Position numbers and translations under genes: made by a program. Under the pieces are notes generated by a model. That model did not search any database. It worked only from the letters and a program-made list of their open reading frames with translations, and was not told the DNA's origin. Positions 8,736-17,108 of a DNA stretch of 52,308 nt are shown here, in pieces. Origin of the DNA: Ignavibacteria bacterium (lineage in GTDB: Bacteria; Bacteroidota; Ignavibacteria; Ignavibacteriales; SURF-24); the NCBI GenBank assembly GCA_025612375.1, contig JAAXKN010000031.1, positions 1 to 52,308 on the forward strand, in the 5' to 3' direction. Numbering within the stretch: the first letter of the stretch is position 1; each line of letters opens with the position of its first letter.

Positions 8736-8828
8736 GCAATTTTGTCCATTGATTTGTTTTTTTTACGGGGGATAACATAAAAAAAAATCATTTCATATCA
8801 AAGGACATCTGCATGGATTTGACCGCGG

Positions 8829-9314
8829 CTATCCTTTCTTCTCTGTCTTATAGCTGAAACCTTTTATCGGTGTCCTGAGGCTCAAAACAGGGCAGGGGGC
8901 TTTCCTTATTACCTTCTCTGCCGTACTTCCGAAGAGTATCTGTTCCATACCAGTGTGCCCGTGCGAGGCGATGATAATGAGGTCGGCGTCAATTTCCTGT
9001 GCGGTTTCATTGATTTCAACAAAAGGCTTCCCGGTTTTAATTATAATCTCGTAACAAAGTGTCTCAGGTATCTCTTTTTTAGCCAGGCTCAGAAGCTCAT
9101 CCTTGGCTTTTGAATTAACTTCAAGCTCCACCGAGGGAAGTGCCACCTGCCCCATGCTGAAATCTGCCGGATATATGACCGGCTCAACTACATAGATGAG
9201 ATATAGTGTTTCGGCTGAGTTCTCCTGTGCAAAATCCACGGCGTACTTGAGCGCATTTTTAGAGAATTCCGAGAAATCCACGGGAACTAGTATCTTTTTA
9301 ATCAGGCTTCCCAT
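8829..9314 (-). CDS. Universal stress protein (UspA family)
   Basis: 161 aa, one Usp domain. The N-terminal KKILVPVDFSEFSKNALKYA is the family entry strand with its Asp. The ATP-binding signature is present as GHTGMEQILFGSTAEKVIR, followed by the closing strand APCPVLSLR. It is therefore probably an ATP-binding Usp. A very strong ribosome site (AAGGAGG) precedes the ATG at 9314. It is the third gene of a minus-strand set after the HisA-like isomerase and the cyclic-nucleotide-binding protein (35 bp upstream); Usp and cNMP-binding genes together suggest a stress or nucleotide-signal response. Confidence 0.93.
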   Translation of the reverse strand: MGSLIKKILVPVDFSEFSKNALKYAVDFAQENSAETLYLIYVVEPVIYPADFSMGQVALPSVELEVNSKAKDELLSLAKKEIPETLCYEIIIKTGKPFVEINETAQEIDADLIIIASHGHTGMEQILFGSTAEKVIRKAPCPVLSLRTPIKGFSYKTEKKG

Positions 9315-9349
9315 AACAGTACCTCCTTATAAAAAAAGAGTGTTATGAT

Positions 9350-9877
9350 CTATTTATCCAGGAAAAAGTTAGCGTAATCCTGGCTTAACTGTCTGAAACG
9401 GTGAGCAAAAATCTGTGAAATACCCCTTAAGACTTTTATCCCTTTTTTGGGATACTTGTCTATATACTCGTCAAGATCCGGCTTAAAGATGACTATAAGT
9501 TTTGAGTCCTTCTGTGCAATTGCCGAGGCATAGCGCTTTTCATTTTCCAGCATCGCCAGCTCACCAAAAAAGTCCCCCTTCCTGTATCGCCCCACATTAA
9601 GCTTCTTGCCGTCCTTAAATGTCATCTCCAGAGAGACTTCACCTTCCTGTATAAAATAAAACGCCGTTCCCGGGTCGTCCTGAAAGAAAACATATTCACC
9701 TGAGGCATAAATCCTGTTATGCATAATCGGCATTAATAAGTCCACATCTTTTGCGCTAAAGCTCTCAAAGGGGAGAGTGGACGTAAAAAGATCCAGTATT
9801 TCATTTTTTTCAGCCGGAGTCTTAAACAGGTTTGAAAAAAAACTGCTCTGCCTCCTGAGCTTTTTTTCCGGTTCCAT
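9350..9877 (-). CDS. Cyclic-nucleotide-binding domain protein, no output domain
   Basis: 175 aa. One cNMP-binding beta-roll occupies about residues 40-160. The phosphate-binding cassette reads GDFFGELAMLENEKRYASA, with the FGELA helix and the Arg that contacts the cyclic phosphate, so ligand binding is plausible. There is no helix-turn-helix after the domain, so this is not a CRP-type regulator; it may be a sensor subunit that acts through a partner. An 8-bp gap separates it from the HisA-like gene, and the UspA gene follows 35 bp downstream. ATG 9877 has an AGGA ribosome site. Confidence 0.87.
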   Translation of the reverse strand: MEPEKKLRRQSSFFSNLFKTPAEKNEILDLFTSTLPFESFSAKDVDLLMPIMHNRIYASGEYVFFQDDPGTAFYFIQEGEVSLEMTFKDGKKLNVGRYRKGDFFGELAMLENEKRYASAIAQKDSKLIVIFKPDLDEYIDKYPKKGIKVLRGISQIFAHRFRQLSQDYANFFLDK

Positions 9878-9884
9878 TAAATCC

Positions 9885-10640
9885 TCATGTAAATATGCCG
9901 AATTCAGCTACCCGCCATAATCTCTGGCAGGGGAAATTATTTTCGTAAAGCGCACGCCCTACAATAACAGAATCAATGCCGCAGTCCACATAATCCTGTA
10001 TTTTCATCAGGTCATCTTTATCCCTTACGCCGCCTGAGAGCGTAACCTTCTTGCCCGTTGCCTCGGCAATGCTTTTCGAAAGCTCAATGTTCGGCCCTAA
10101 GAGCATACCGTTTCTTTTGACGTCTGTTACAATAAGCCTTTCTACCCCGTATTCACTCAGCTTTTTTGCGAACTCCAGGGGTGTCACATGGGTCCTGACC
10201 TGTCTTCCTTTTATTACCACTTCATTATCCACCGTATCAATTGCTGCCGCTACGTGCTTGGGACCAAATGTCTCCAGTATTTTCTTGAACTCTTCAGGAT
10301 TTTCCATCGCTAGGCTCCCGATTGCCAGACGGTATACCCCGGCATCCATGGCCCTTTTTGCGGCGTCCAGCGTCCTTATGCCGCCTCCAAGCTGCACCGG
10401 AATTACAACCGCAGAACAGATCTTTTCAATTATCTCCAGATTCTGAACCGAGCTGTCCCAGGCTGCATTGAAATCCACCACATGAATGCACTTCGCATTC
10501 TCCGCCCTCCAGATGAGCGCCATTTCAACAGGATCATTGCCGTATTCAGGACAGTCCAGATCAGGTATGCCCTGAACTACTCGGACGGTCTGGCCGTCTT
10601 TGATGTCAATAGAAGGAATCACCAAAAGTTTTGGTATCAC
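9885..10640 (-). CDS. hisA: HisA-family phosphoribosyl isomerase
   Basis: 251 aa (beta/alpha)8 barrel. Conserved positions: catalytic Asp in PSIDIKDG, HVVDFNAA, GGGIRTLDAA, second catalytic Asp in AAAIDTVDN, Thr in VTDVKRNG, phosphate loops in LSGGVRDKDDL and VIVGRALY. The known reaction is the Amadori isomerisation of ProFAR to PRFAR in histidine synthesis. The usual ARDG-type loop after the second Asp is altered to TVDN, and no other his gene is present here; it is followed by cNMP-binding and UspA genes. It could be a displaced true HisA or a divergent paralogue. Start is GTG (10640), with a possible internal GTG at the VIPSID position. Confidence 0.82.
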   Translation of the reverse strand: MIPKLLVIPSIDIKDGQTVRVVQGIPDLDCPEYGNDPVEMALIWRAENAKCIHVVDFNAAWDSSVQNLEIIEKICSAVVIPVQLGGGIRTLDAAKRAMDAGVYRLAIGSLAMENPEEFKKILETFGPKHVAAAIDTVDNEVVIKGRQVRTHVTPLEFAKKLSEYGVERLIVTDVKRNGMLLGPNIELSKSIAEATGKKVTLSGGVRDKDDLMKIQDYVDCGIDSVIVGRALYENNFPCQRLWRVAEFGIFT

Positions 10641-10877
10641 AATCTCAAAACCCCACTATTTATAACGCTTCTTGTTTTAATTATCAATTTCTTAGTTTTA
10701 TTACGCTTCAGAACAATTTTTCTTCTTACAAATATCTGATAACCGGCATTTCTCAATCATAAAACCTTTCTATGGCAAAAAATAAGTATTTTGCGCCTGA
10801 AAGCCAACAAACATTTCCTTAATTAAATATACGATATTTATTTTATTTTTATCTGTGCCCGGAAGCTAAAAAGGCGG

Positions 10878-11813
10878 TCACTGCCGTGCCTCATTTTCTT
10901 TCGGCGGAAAAGCCAGAGAAAGAATGATGGATGCGGCAAGGCAGAAAACAATAAAGATCAATGAAAGTTCTGTGGGAATTGGAAAAATATCCGAAAGAAC
11001 CATTTTTATCCCAACGAAAAATAAAATAACAGCTACTCCGTACTTCAGATAAGTAAACAGCTTTACAATCCCCGCAAGAGCGAAATAAAGCGCCCTCAGA
11101 CCCAGAATTGCAAAAATGTTAGACGTAATGATAACAAAAACATCCTTTGTTATCGCTATTACCGCCGGAATTGAATCAACTGCAAATATCAGGTCAGCCG
11201 ACTCAATCAGCAGAAAAGTAAGAAACAGGGGAGTAACATACCTCTTGCCGTTCTGCTTTATAAAAAACTTTTTCCCGTTGTATTTTGAAACCAGGTTAAA
11301 TCTTTTCGAGGCAAACCTGAAGACAGGATTGTGTTCAAGATTTATCTCACCCTCGCCTCCAAATGCCATCTTGTATGAGGCATAAAACAAAAGTATGCCG
11401 AAAATGTAAATGATGGGATGAAACATGTTTACCAGCGCCACACCCGCAAGTATAAAGATTACCCTCATTACTATGGCGCTTAAAATTCCCCATTTAAGCA
11501 CGTGCGGCTGATTTGCCTCGTGAATCCCCATAACCTTGAAGATCATGATAAATATAAACAGGTTGTCAACCGAAAGGGATTTTTCAATTATATAGCCGGT
11601 CAGGAATTCTACGGAGAGACTGTGGCCCTGTTCCATGAAGAGATAAATTGCAAGGTTGAAGAGCAAAGCGGCACCTATCCAGATGCCGCTCCACATTAGA
11701 CTTGCTTTTATACCGACTTTACCTTTTCTGTGTTCTGTGCGGTACAGATCCACATAAAACATAACTGAAACTACAACAGCAAATATCACCCAAAAAATTA
11801 AGTGATTGTCCAT
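10878..11813 (-). CDS. TerC/Alx-family integral membrane protein
   Basis: 311 aa with about eight or nine transmembrane helices. Family motifs: EKSLSVDNLFIFIMIFK (about 80-95) and ESADLIFAVDSIPAV (about 205-220), the paired acidic membrane motifs of TerC/Alx proteins. Members are linked to tellurite resistance and, for Alx, to manganese homeostasis and alkaline response; the substrate here is not provable from sequence. It starts 20 bp after the pdaD stop, so it is probably expressed from the tyrS-pdaD-terC transcript. No yybP-ykoY manganese riboswitch is possible in the short gap. The C-terminus is charged and cytoplasmic-looking. Confidence 0.9.
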   Translation of the reverse strand: MDNHLIFWVIFAVVVSVMFYVDLYRTEHRKGKVGIKASLMWSGIWIGAALLFNLAIYLFMEQGHSLSVEFLTGYIIEKSLSVDNLFIFIMIFKVMGIHEANQPHVLKWGILSAIVMRVIFILAGVALVNMFHPIIYIFGILLFYASYKMAFGGEGEINLEHNPVFRFASKRFNLVSKYNGKKFFIKQNGKRYVTPLFLTFLLIESADLIFAVDSIPAVIAITKDVFVIITSNIFAILGLRALYFALAGIVKLFTYLKYGVAVILFFVGIKMVLSDIFPIPTELSLIFIVFCLAASIILSLAFPPKENEARQ

Positions 11814-11833
11814 CTATTAATTTATATGTATTT

Positions 11834-12379
11834 CTATGGAAGCATGACTGCTGCGGCAATAACCGTGGTCCACAAACCCGATTTTTCGCCTTCGGCAGAC
11901 TGTGTTACATTAAATGAACGAACTATTTTACCAGACATCTTAAACACCTGCTCTCTTTCATTCCAGTCTGTATCAGCATTGAAATCAACACCCAATGTCG
12001 TCGCGAGCATCTGAGCAGCCAGATCTTCGGCATAATCACCGGCATTCTTTTCAGTCTCCCCATAGGGATGGTGTTCAGAGAGATAGCCATACTGCGATGC
12101 ATCTGCAGGCAGTGCAACACCCAGTGAAGCAGCTACTAGACGGTTGGGCTCATTTGTGGAGTTCCTGGCCATAACACAAAATGTGATCTGACCCGGATTA
12201 ATTTCTTTGAGACCCTCTTCCTTCGAAATGCGTTTGCATCCAACCGGATAAATGCTGCTTACGGTAACCAGGTTGCATTTCTCAATCCCGGCGCTCCTGA
12301 GCGCCATTTCAAATGAATGCAGATATTCTTTGTGCCGGCCTACCCCTTTGGTAAAAAATATTTTTGTTGGTACATACAA
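11834..12379 (-). CDS. pdaD: Pyruvoyl-dependent arginine decarboxylase
   Basis: 181 aa, in the PvlArgDC size range. The self-cleavage site is visible as [11 protein letters not shown], with Ser41-Ser42: in this family the chain breaks before the second serine, which becomes the pyruvoyl group. Other conserved pieces are the N-terminal [21 protein letters not shown] and the C-terminal half with HHPYGET. It makes agmatine from arginine as the first step to polyamines. The TTG start at 12379 is supported by an AAAGGAGATG ribosome site a few bases upstream. It lies between tyrS (15 bp gap) and the terC-like gene (20 bp gap). Confidence 0.93.
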   Translation of the reverse strand: MYVPTKIFFTKGVGRHKEYLHSFEMALRSAGIEKCNLVTVSSIYPVGCKRISKEEGLKEINPGQITFCVMARNSTNEPNRLVAASLGVALPADASQYGYLSEHHPYGETEKNAGDYAEDLAAQMLATTLGVDFNADTDWNEREQVFKMSGKIVRSFNVTQSAEGEKSGLWTTVIAAAVMLP

Positions 12380-12394
12380 ATTATCATCTCCTTT

Positions 12395-13624
12395 TTAACA
12401 TGTTATTTTAATAAATTTTCTTTTTCCTACTTTAAGTATCTTCTCTTTGTCTAATACTATTACTGCGGCAATATCATCAACTCTTTCCCCGTCAACAGTA
12501 ACTCCTCCCTGTAATACAAGTCTCCTGGCTTCCTGCTTCGAAGGCGCAAATTTCACCGTAAGAATCAGATCCAGTATCCCGATCTCATTAACACCCTGGT
12601 CAAACTTGTATTCTTCAATTTCATCAGGCAGTCCTTTGTCGACAAAAATTCTGTCAAATTCCTTCTCTGCACTTTCGGCTGCTTCCTCGTCGTGATACAT
12701 GGCTACAATTGTCTTTGCCAGCCTGCGCTTTGCATCACGCGGATTGTTCCCCGGGGTTTCAAGAAACTTTTCCAGTTCCTTCAGTTCCGCGTTAGGAATG
12801 TTTGTTGCAAGCTCATAATATGTGTAGATGAGGTTGTCCGGAATTGAAAGCGTCTTGCCGAATATGTCTTTTGCAGGCTCGCTTATTCCTATGTAGTTTC
12901 CGTATGATTTGCTCATCTTCTCCACGCCGTCGGTCCCGACAAGAAGGGGCATCGTAAGAATAACCTGCGGCTCCATGCCGAACTCCCTCTGTATGTCGCG
13001 CCCCACGAGGAGATTGAATTTCTGATCCGTTCCCCCAAGCTCAACGTCGCTTTCAATTGCAACTGAATCCATTGCCTGGGCAAGTGGATATAAAAGTTCA
13101 TGCAGGCTTATCGGCTCCGAAGCCTTCATCCTTTTTGTGAAATCGTCACGCTCAAGCATCCTTGCAACAGTATACTTTGATGCCAGCTTTATGACATCCT
13201 CAAATGTCATTTTTCCCAGCCACTGCGAATTGTATACAATTTTGGTCTTTTCTCTGTTGAGTATCTTGGAAGCCTGTTCTAAATATGACTGTCCGTTAGC
13301 ACGCGACTCTTCAAGCGTAAGAGGGGGGCGTGTGGTGTTCCGCCCGGTCGGGTCGCCGATCATGCCGGTAAAATCCCCGATTATAAGTATCGCCTGGTGC
13401 CCCAGGCTCTGGAACTGTGCTAACTTTCTTAAAACAACCGAATGGCCAAGGTGAAGGTCGGGTCTGGTCGGATCACAGCCAAGTTTAACGTTCAGCGGCT
13501 TGTTCTTCTTTAACGAATTTTCTAGTTTTTTTACTAACTCATCTTCTGGAATGATCTCAGTGGCCCCGCGTCTAATCAGGTCCATCTGCTCATTAATGGG
13601 GGGAAAACTTATTTTATCTGCCAT
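12395..13624 (-). CDS. tyrS: Tyrosyl-tRNA synthetase
   Basis: 409 aa. Class I motifs: GCDPTRPDLHLGHSVVLRK (HIGH box, about 50-65) and KMSKSYGN (KMSKS). An S4 RNA-binding domain forms the C-terminus (from about 340: SKQEARRLVLQGGV). The overall form matches the TyrZ/TyrS2 subtype rather than the E. coli TyrS subtype. It charges tRNA-Tyr. First gene of the probable tyrS-pdaD-terC operon; the 104-bp gap to smpB upstream shows no T-box that I can recognise. Confidence 0.96.
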   Translation of the reverse strand: MADKISFPPINEQMDLIRRGATEIIPEDELVKKLENSLKKNKPLNVKLGCDPTRPDLHLGHSVVLRKLAQFQSLGHQAILIIGDFTGMIGDPTGRNTTRPPLTLEESRANGQSYLEQASKILNREKTKIVYNSQWLGKMTFEDVIKLASKYTVARMLERDDFTKRMKASEPISLHELLYPLAQAMDSVAIESDVELGGTDQKFNLLVGRDIQREFGMEPQVILTMPLLVGTDGVEKMSKSYGNYIGISEPAKDIFGKTLSIPDNLIYTYYELATNIPNAELKELEKFLETPGNNPRDAKRRLAKTIVAMYHDEEAAESAEKEFDRIFVDKGLPDEIEEYKFDQGVNEIGILDLILTVKFAPSKQEARRLVLQGGVTVDGERVDDIAAVIVLDKEKILKVGKRKFIKITC

Positions 13625-13728
13625 TTCTTAAGAAAATTTATTGCCTTCAATGTTGAAAATTACATTCATATGAATGATTTATTATTAAACTTCAAAATTT
13701 CAATCTAAATGTCTAACCAAAAAATATT

Positions 13729-14187
13729 TCAGTATTTGACCCTTCTTTCCATCTCACGGTTGAAATCGCGCTTTGCTATGTCTTCACGCTTATCGTAAAC
13801 CTTTTTGCCCTTGGCCAGAGCCAGCTCAACCTTGACTTTTCCCTGTTTCAGGTAAAGCCTTAACGGCACTAGTGTCAGACCCTTTTCTTTTACCTTACCG
13901 ATGAGCTTGCGGATTTCACTTTTATTAAGAAGCAGCTTCCTGGTTCTAAGAGGATCATGGTTGTTGATGCTGCCCTGATCGTAAACACTGATGTGAGAGT
14001 TGACGAGCCAGAGTTCACCATCTTTCAGCGTGGCATAACTGTCCAAAAGGTTCGCCTTGCCCTGCCTTATGGACTTAACTTCAGTCCCCTGTAAAACAAT
14101 TCCCGCCTCATAAGTCTGAATTATTGCATACTCATGCCGCGCTTTTCTGTTTACAGCTACGTCTTTTTCTACGGGAGTACCTGCCAT
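13729..14187 (-). CDS. smpB: SsrA-binding protein SmpB
   Basis: 152 aa, normal length. Conserved core: [10 protein letters not shown] near the N-terminus, [20 protein letters not shown], the [16 protein letters not shown] segment, and the basic C-terminal tail with [15 protein letters not shown] that enters the ribosomal A site. It binds tmRNA and directs trans-translation of stalled ribosomes. ATG at 14187; a 330-bp divergent gap separates it from the transporter gene on the plus strand. No tmRNA gene was seen in the window. Confidence 0.96.
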   Translation of the reverse strand: MAGTPVEKDVAVNRKARHEYAIIQTYEAGIVLQGTEVKSIRQGKANLLDSYATLKDGELWLVNSHISVYDQGSINNHDPLRTRKLLLNKSEIRKLIGKVKEKGLTLVPLRLYLKQGKVKVELALAKGKKVYDKREDIAKRDFNREMERRVKY

Positions 14188-14517
14188 CCTGAAATAAACC
14201 TACAAAATTATTTTTATTGGTGAATAAATGCAAGAAAATTTTGCATTTATAAAATTTCTATTTTAAAACTTAAATGTAAAAAATATTCCAGAATAAATGA
14301 AGGATTTTATGCCTGCCCCCGCAAATTATGTCACGGCCTGAGATAAGCCTCAGTTTTGTCTTAAACTATTCTCTGGTTAGAATTTAACTTTGAATAATAA
14401 ATTTGATTCTATATCTTACAAACATATTTTTTATAGAATTTGGCAATGCCCGGAGATGCCTTTTCCCCCGGGTGAAAATTTAATCTTGTCAGCCGAACGT
14501 AAAACAAGGAATTAACT
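14188..14517. other. 330-bp AT-rich divergent intergenic region
   Basis: Lies between smpB (minus) and a sugar-type MFS transporter (plus). No ORF with coding character, tRNA or known riboswitch was recognised. It contains a TAnnTTTG motif (TAAATTTG, 14398-14405), a possible -7 element 113 bp before the transporter start, and a small imperfect hairpin with CCCGG/CCGGG arms near 14450-14472. An AAGGA ribosome site precedes the ATG at 14518. Confidence 0.5.
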
Positions 14518-15804
14518 ATGTTAGGAATTCAAAAACGGTTAACAAATTCATTCTACGCAGTCCTTAGCCTTCCGGCTACGGCAATGGGTTTTGCGCTTTC
14601 AATCCAGATATCGGCTTTAAGCTGGATACTTTCAACTAAATATAACCTCAGGATTGACGAGGTGGGCTTTGTCTGGGCGGCAGGACCTTTAGCCGGTATA
14701 TTAGGACAGGTGATTATCGGTATTATAAGCGATAAGGTCTGGCTCTGGGGAGGAAGGCGCAGGCCGTTTATACTGGTCGGGGGCGCCCTGGCGGCTATAA
14801 TGCTCCTTGCACTGCCTAATATACACGTAATCGGCGGCGTGCTCGGCGTAAAAAGCCTCCTCATAATTGCAACTGTTGTAGCCCTAACACTCGACCTTGC
14901 AATCAATATAAGCTTTAATCCTACGCGCTCCGTCATTGCCGACGTAACACCCGAAGGCGTGGCAAGAACAAAAGGCTATACCTGGATGCAGACTATCTCA
15001 GGATTTTTCGGCGTACTGGCTTACGTCGTGGGCGCAATTTTCGGCAACTATACTTTAATTTATGTCGGTGTGGGTGTTGTTCTTCTTTTCTCAATCCTTC
15101 CTACACTCTTTATAACAGAGCCTATGACCGTGGAGGCTTCGGAGCTCCCGGATTCATTAAAGGAATTAAATGAAGTCCAGCCTAAGGTTAAAACAGCGCA
15201 GCTCTTTAAGATTTACTTTGCCCACGGCTTTACATGGCTCGGCGTTCAGACCATGTTTATTTATATTATTGCCTACATTCAGCAGAAACTCCATCCTGCA
15301 ACAGAAAATGAAACAGGGCAGATCATTGCAATCTCATTTGCAATATTAAATACAATAGGCTTTATTCTGCCGGCTTTTGTTCTGGAACCCCTTTCAGAGA
15401 AAATCGGGCGCATAAGAACCCACATCTCGTGCGTTGCAATTATGGCCTTGGGGTACTTCGGCATTGTAGCCTTCGGCAAAACAATCACGACGCTATACAT
15501 TCTGATGGCTGTTCTTGGAATAGGGTGGTCAGCCGTCGTAAGCCTTCCTTTTGCAATATATTCTGAAAAGGTGAACAAGAGCAGAATGGGATTTTATATG
15601 GGAATATTCAACCTTTCGGTTGTAATACCGCAGCTTTTTGCAAGCTACGGCTCGGGTTATTTAATACAGAACTCGCCCGACAAAAACGTAATATTTATAA
15701 TAAGCGGTGTATCTCTTACCATTTCCGCTCTTTTATGGTTCATGGTAAAAGAAGAATCCAAATCCGCCCCCAAACCCAAAGAATTCGCCTCTCAGGCACA
15801 CTGA
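14518..15804 (+). CDS. MFS transporter, SLC45/GPH-like sugar permease
   Basis: 428 aa, 12 transmembrane helices. The loop after helix 2 carries GRRRPFILVGG, the mark of SLC45 and sucrose/glycoside-type MFS carriers, and a second GRIR-type loop lies at the half repeat. It probably imports a di- or oligosaccharide with a cation. A related gene (19613-20917, minus) lies 4 kb away, with a TonB receptor and lipoprotein pair between, suggesting one uptake locus. ATG 14518 has an AAGGA ribosome site. A strong hairpin terminator follows. Substrate is inferred from family and context only. Confidence 0.85.
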   Translation: MLGIQKRLTNSFYAVLSLPATAMGFALSIQISALSWILSTKYNLRIDEVGFVWAAGPLAGILGQVIIGIISDKVWLWGGRRRPFILVGGALAAIMLLALPNIHVIGGVLGVKSLLIIATVVALTLDLAINISFNPTRSVIADVTPEGVARTKGYTWMQTISGFFGVLAYVVGAIFGNYTLIYVGVGVVLLFSILPTLFITEPMTVEASELPDSLKELNEVQPKVKTAQLFKIYFAHGFTWLGVQTMFIYIIAYIQQKLHPATENETGQIIAISFAILNTIGFILPAFVLEPLSEKIGRIRTHISCVAIMALGYFGIVAFGKTITTLYILMAVLGIGWSAVVSLPFAIYSEKVNKSRMGFYMGIFNLSVVIPQLFASYGSGYLIQNSPDKNVIFIISGVSLTISALLWFMVKEESKSAPKPKEFASQAH

Positions 15805-15814
15805 TTGTTCCCTT

Positions 15815-15852
15815 AACTGCAGGCGGGCGGCTCTGCCCGCCATGCAGTTTTT
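15815..15852 (+). terminator. Intrinsic terminator of the MFS gene
   Basis: Hairpin with a 7-bp GGCGGGC/GCCCGCC inner stem and a 7-bp AACTGCA/TGCAGTT outer stem (one bulged base), loop GGCTCT, followed by a run of five T. It begins 10 bp after the transporter stop. Confidence 0.85.
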
Positions 15853-15884
15853 AACGTCGAACGTCGAACGTTGAACGTCGAACC
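15850..15884. repeat. 7-bp tandem repeat array (TYGAACK), five units
   Basis: Five consecutive heptads, TTTAACG, TCGAACG, TCGAACG, TTGAACG, TCGAACC, directly after the terminator T-run. The same unit recurs at 44096-44140 and 47813-47882 in the same orientation. Confidence 0.85.
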
Positions 15885-15981
15885 TTTCATAACTCATGCA
15901 CATCAATTAAACTTGACACAAGGTGTTATTATTGTAAATTAAACAATAAGTACACGTTCTTTTATTTGTCAGGCATAAAAC

Positions 15982-16197
15982 ATGAAAATTATTAAGATTT
16001 CAAGCTCCAGGGGCAGTTACTGCTCTACCAGTTTTAGCTCGGTTTCAAAAGAATTAAAGAAAAAAATTCAGGAAAGCATAAAAGAAAGGACAAACGAAAA
16101 GTTTATTGTTGAAGTTTTTGATATGAACGACAGCAGCCAGAGCCTGGGCTCCAGGGTTGAAAACCGCTACACCGGAAGCCCCGGCCTGAGACTCTAA
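15982..16197 (+). CDS. Small hypothetical protein
   Basis: 71 aa, ATG start. Starts MKIIKISSSRGSYCSTSF, has a central basic helix (KELKKKIQESIKERTNEK) and a polar C-terminus. No signal peptide or membrane segment, one cysteine. No family recognised. Codon use resembles its neighbours, and a 178-bp gap upstream leaves room for its own promoter. Might be a genuine cytoplasmic small protein; a chance ORF cannot be ruled out. Confidence 0.45.
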   Translation: MKIIKISSSRGSYCSTSFSSVSKELKKKIQESIKERTNEKFIVEVFDMNDSSQSLGSRVENRYTGSPGLRL

Positions 16198-16199
16198 GA

Positions 16200-16278
16200 A
16201 AACCCCAAATTCTCTCCAAAACCCCAAAATTTATTCTCCAAAGCAGCGGGAATATAAAAGAATAAAAGGCCCGCTGCT
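16200..16278. repeat. Short tandem duplication and hairpin between convergent genes
   Basis: An imperfect 20-bp direct duplication (ACCCCAAA...CTCCAAA twice, 16200-16241) is followed by a 9-bp inverted repeat, arms 16242-16250 and 16270-16278, loop 19 bases. It lies between the converging ends of the 71-aa gene and the DUF4249-type gene. There is no T-run, so terminator activity is uncertain. Confidence 0.5.
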
Positions 16279-16316
16279 CACGATCCGGTATGTCATGCAG
16301 GAGAATACGTCCCGGA

Positions 16317-17108
16317 CTACTTAATTACCACTTTAATGGCTTTACTTACAGCTGAAGCAAAATAGCCGTAAGCCCCTTTTACTCCGGCACTGTTATTTGA
16401 CTCGTAATGATGCGCCCTGAAGTTTTTATCGTATGCGGTAATTGTTATCAGTTCTTCGCTTTTTATAATCCTTCCCTTTCCGTATGCGCTTTTATAAACG
16501 GGCAGGACGATGCGGTTATCCACTGTGGCAAAAACTCTACCGCCGCCGTAATTATTGCGGGAGTTTCCATCACTGCTTTCTATTATTCGTGTGCTGCCGT
16601 CATATACAACATAGCCATATGCTCCTTCACTCTTGGTCCAGCTAAGCTCTATGTTTACTGTCTTATCTTCCGGAACCATGATTGTATCTGAATTTTTGTG
16701 GCTTGTAATTTCAAAGTCACCCGGAAAACGCGTTTCCCCTTGTGCCTTGCCAAAGGGAGTCTCTACACTCAGATAATACTTCCTTCCGGGGACAAAATCT
16801 GTTTTACCAGGATTCTTATATCCTTTCCCGTAGCTTATATCATCACTCAGCACATACCGGGATGAGTATCCAAGTGAATCGGTCAGATAAACCTCAGCAT
16901 CGGAAATAAAATTATCTTTCTGGTTTTGGTCACCAAGCGGGGAAGTCTTGAATACACTGATCATCTGGGGCTCATCTGATCCTGCTCTTAGAAGTCCCGT
17001 TATGCTCATTTCTTCAGGCTCCGCCGCCTGCTCAATGGGCGACTCACAGCCGAAGATCAAAAGTGATGCTGCCAGAAATGCCAAAGCCAGAGCTCTTTTA
17101 GAATTCAA
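16317..17108 (-). CDS. DUF4249-type lipoprotein (TonB receptor partner)
   Basis: 263 aa. Signal with lipobox-like LLIFGC, then a beta-rich body with the DUF4249 pattern: an early SDAEVYLTDS strand, YYLSVETPFGKAQGETRFP, and a later ELSW segment. Proteins of this family in Bacteroidota are surface or periplasmic lipoproteins encoded next to TonB-dependent receptors. Here the gene overlaps the receptor stop by 11 bp and starts with TTG 17108, so translation is probably coupled. Its role is presumably to help capture the receptor ligand; the ligand is unknown. Confidence 0.75.
   Translation of the reverse strand: MNSKRALALAFLAASLLIFGCESPIEQAAEPEEMSITGLLRAGSDEPQMISVFKTSPLGDQNQKDNFISDAEVYLTDSLGYSSRYVLSDDISYGKGYKNPGKTDFVPGRKYYLSVETPFGKAQGETRFPGDFEITSHKNSDTIMVPEDKTVNIELSWTKSEGAYGYVVYDGSTRIIESSDGNSRNNYGGGRVFATVDNRIVLPVYKSAYGKGRIIKSEELITITAYDKNFRAHHYESNNSAGVKGAYGYFASAVSKAIKVVIK

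Noticed and set aside
11814-11833. Manganese riboswitch before terC-like gene
   Set aside because: Only 20 bp separate it from pdaD, too short for a yybP-ykoY element.
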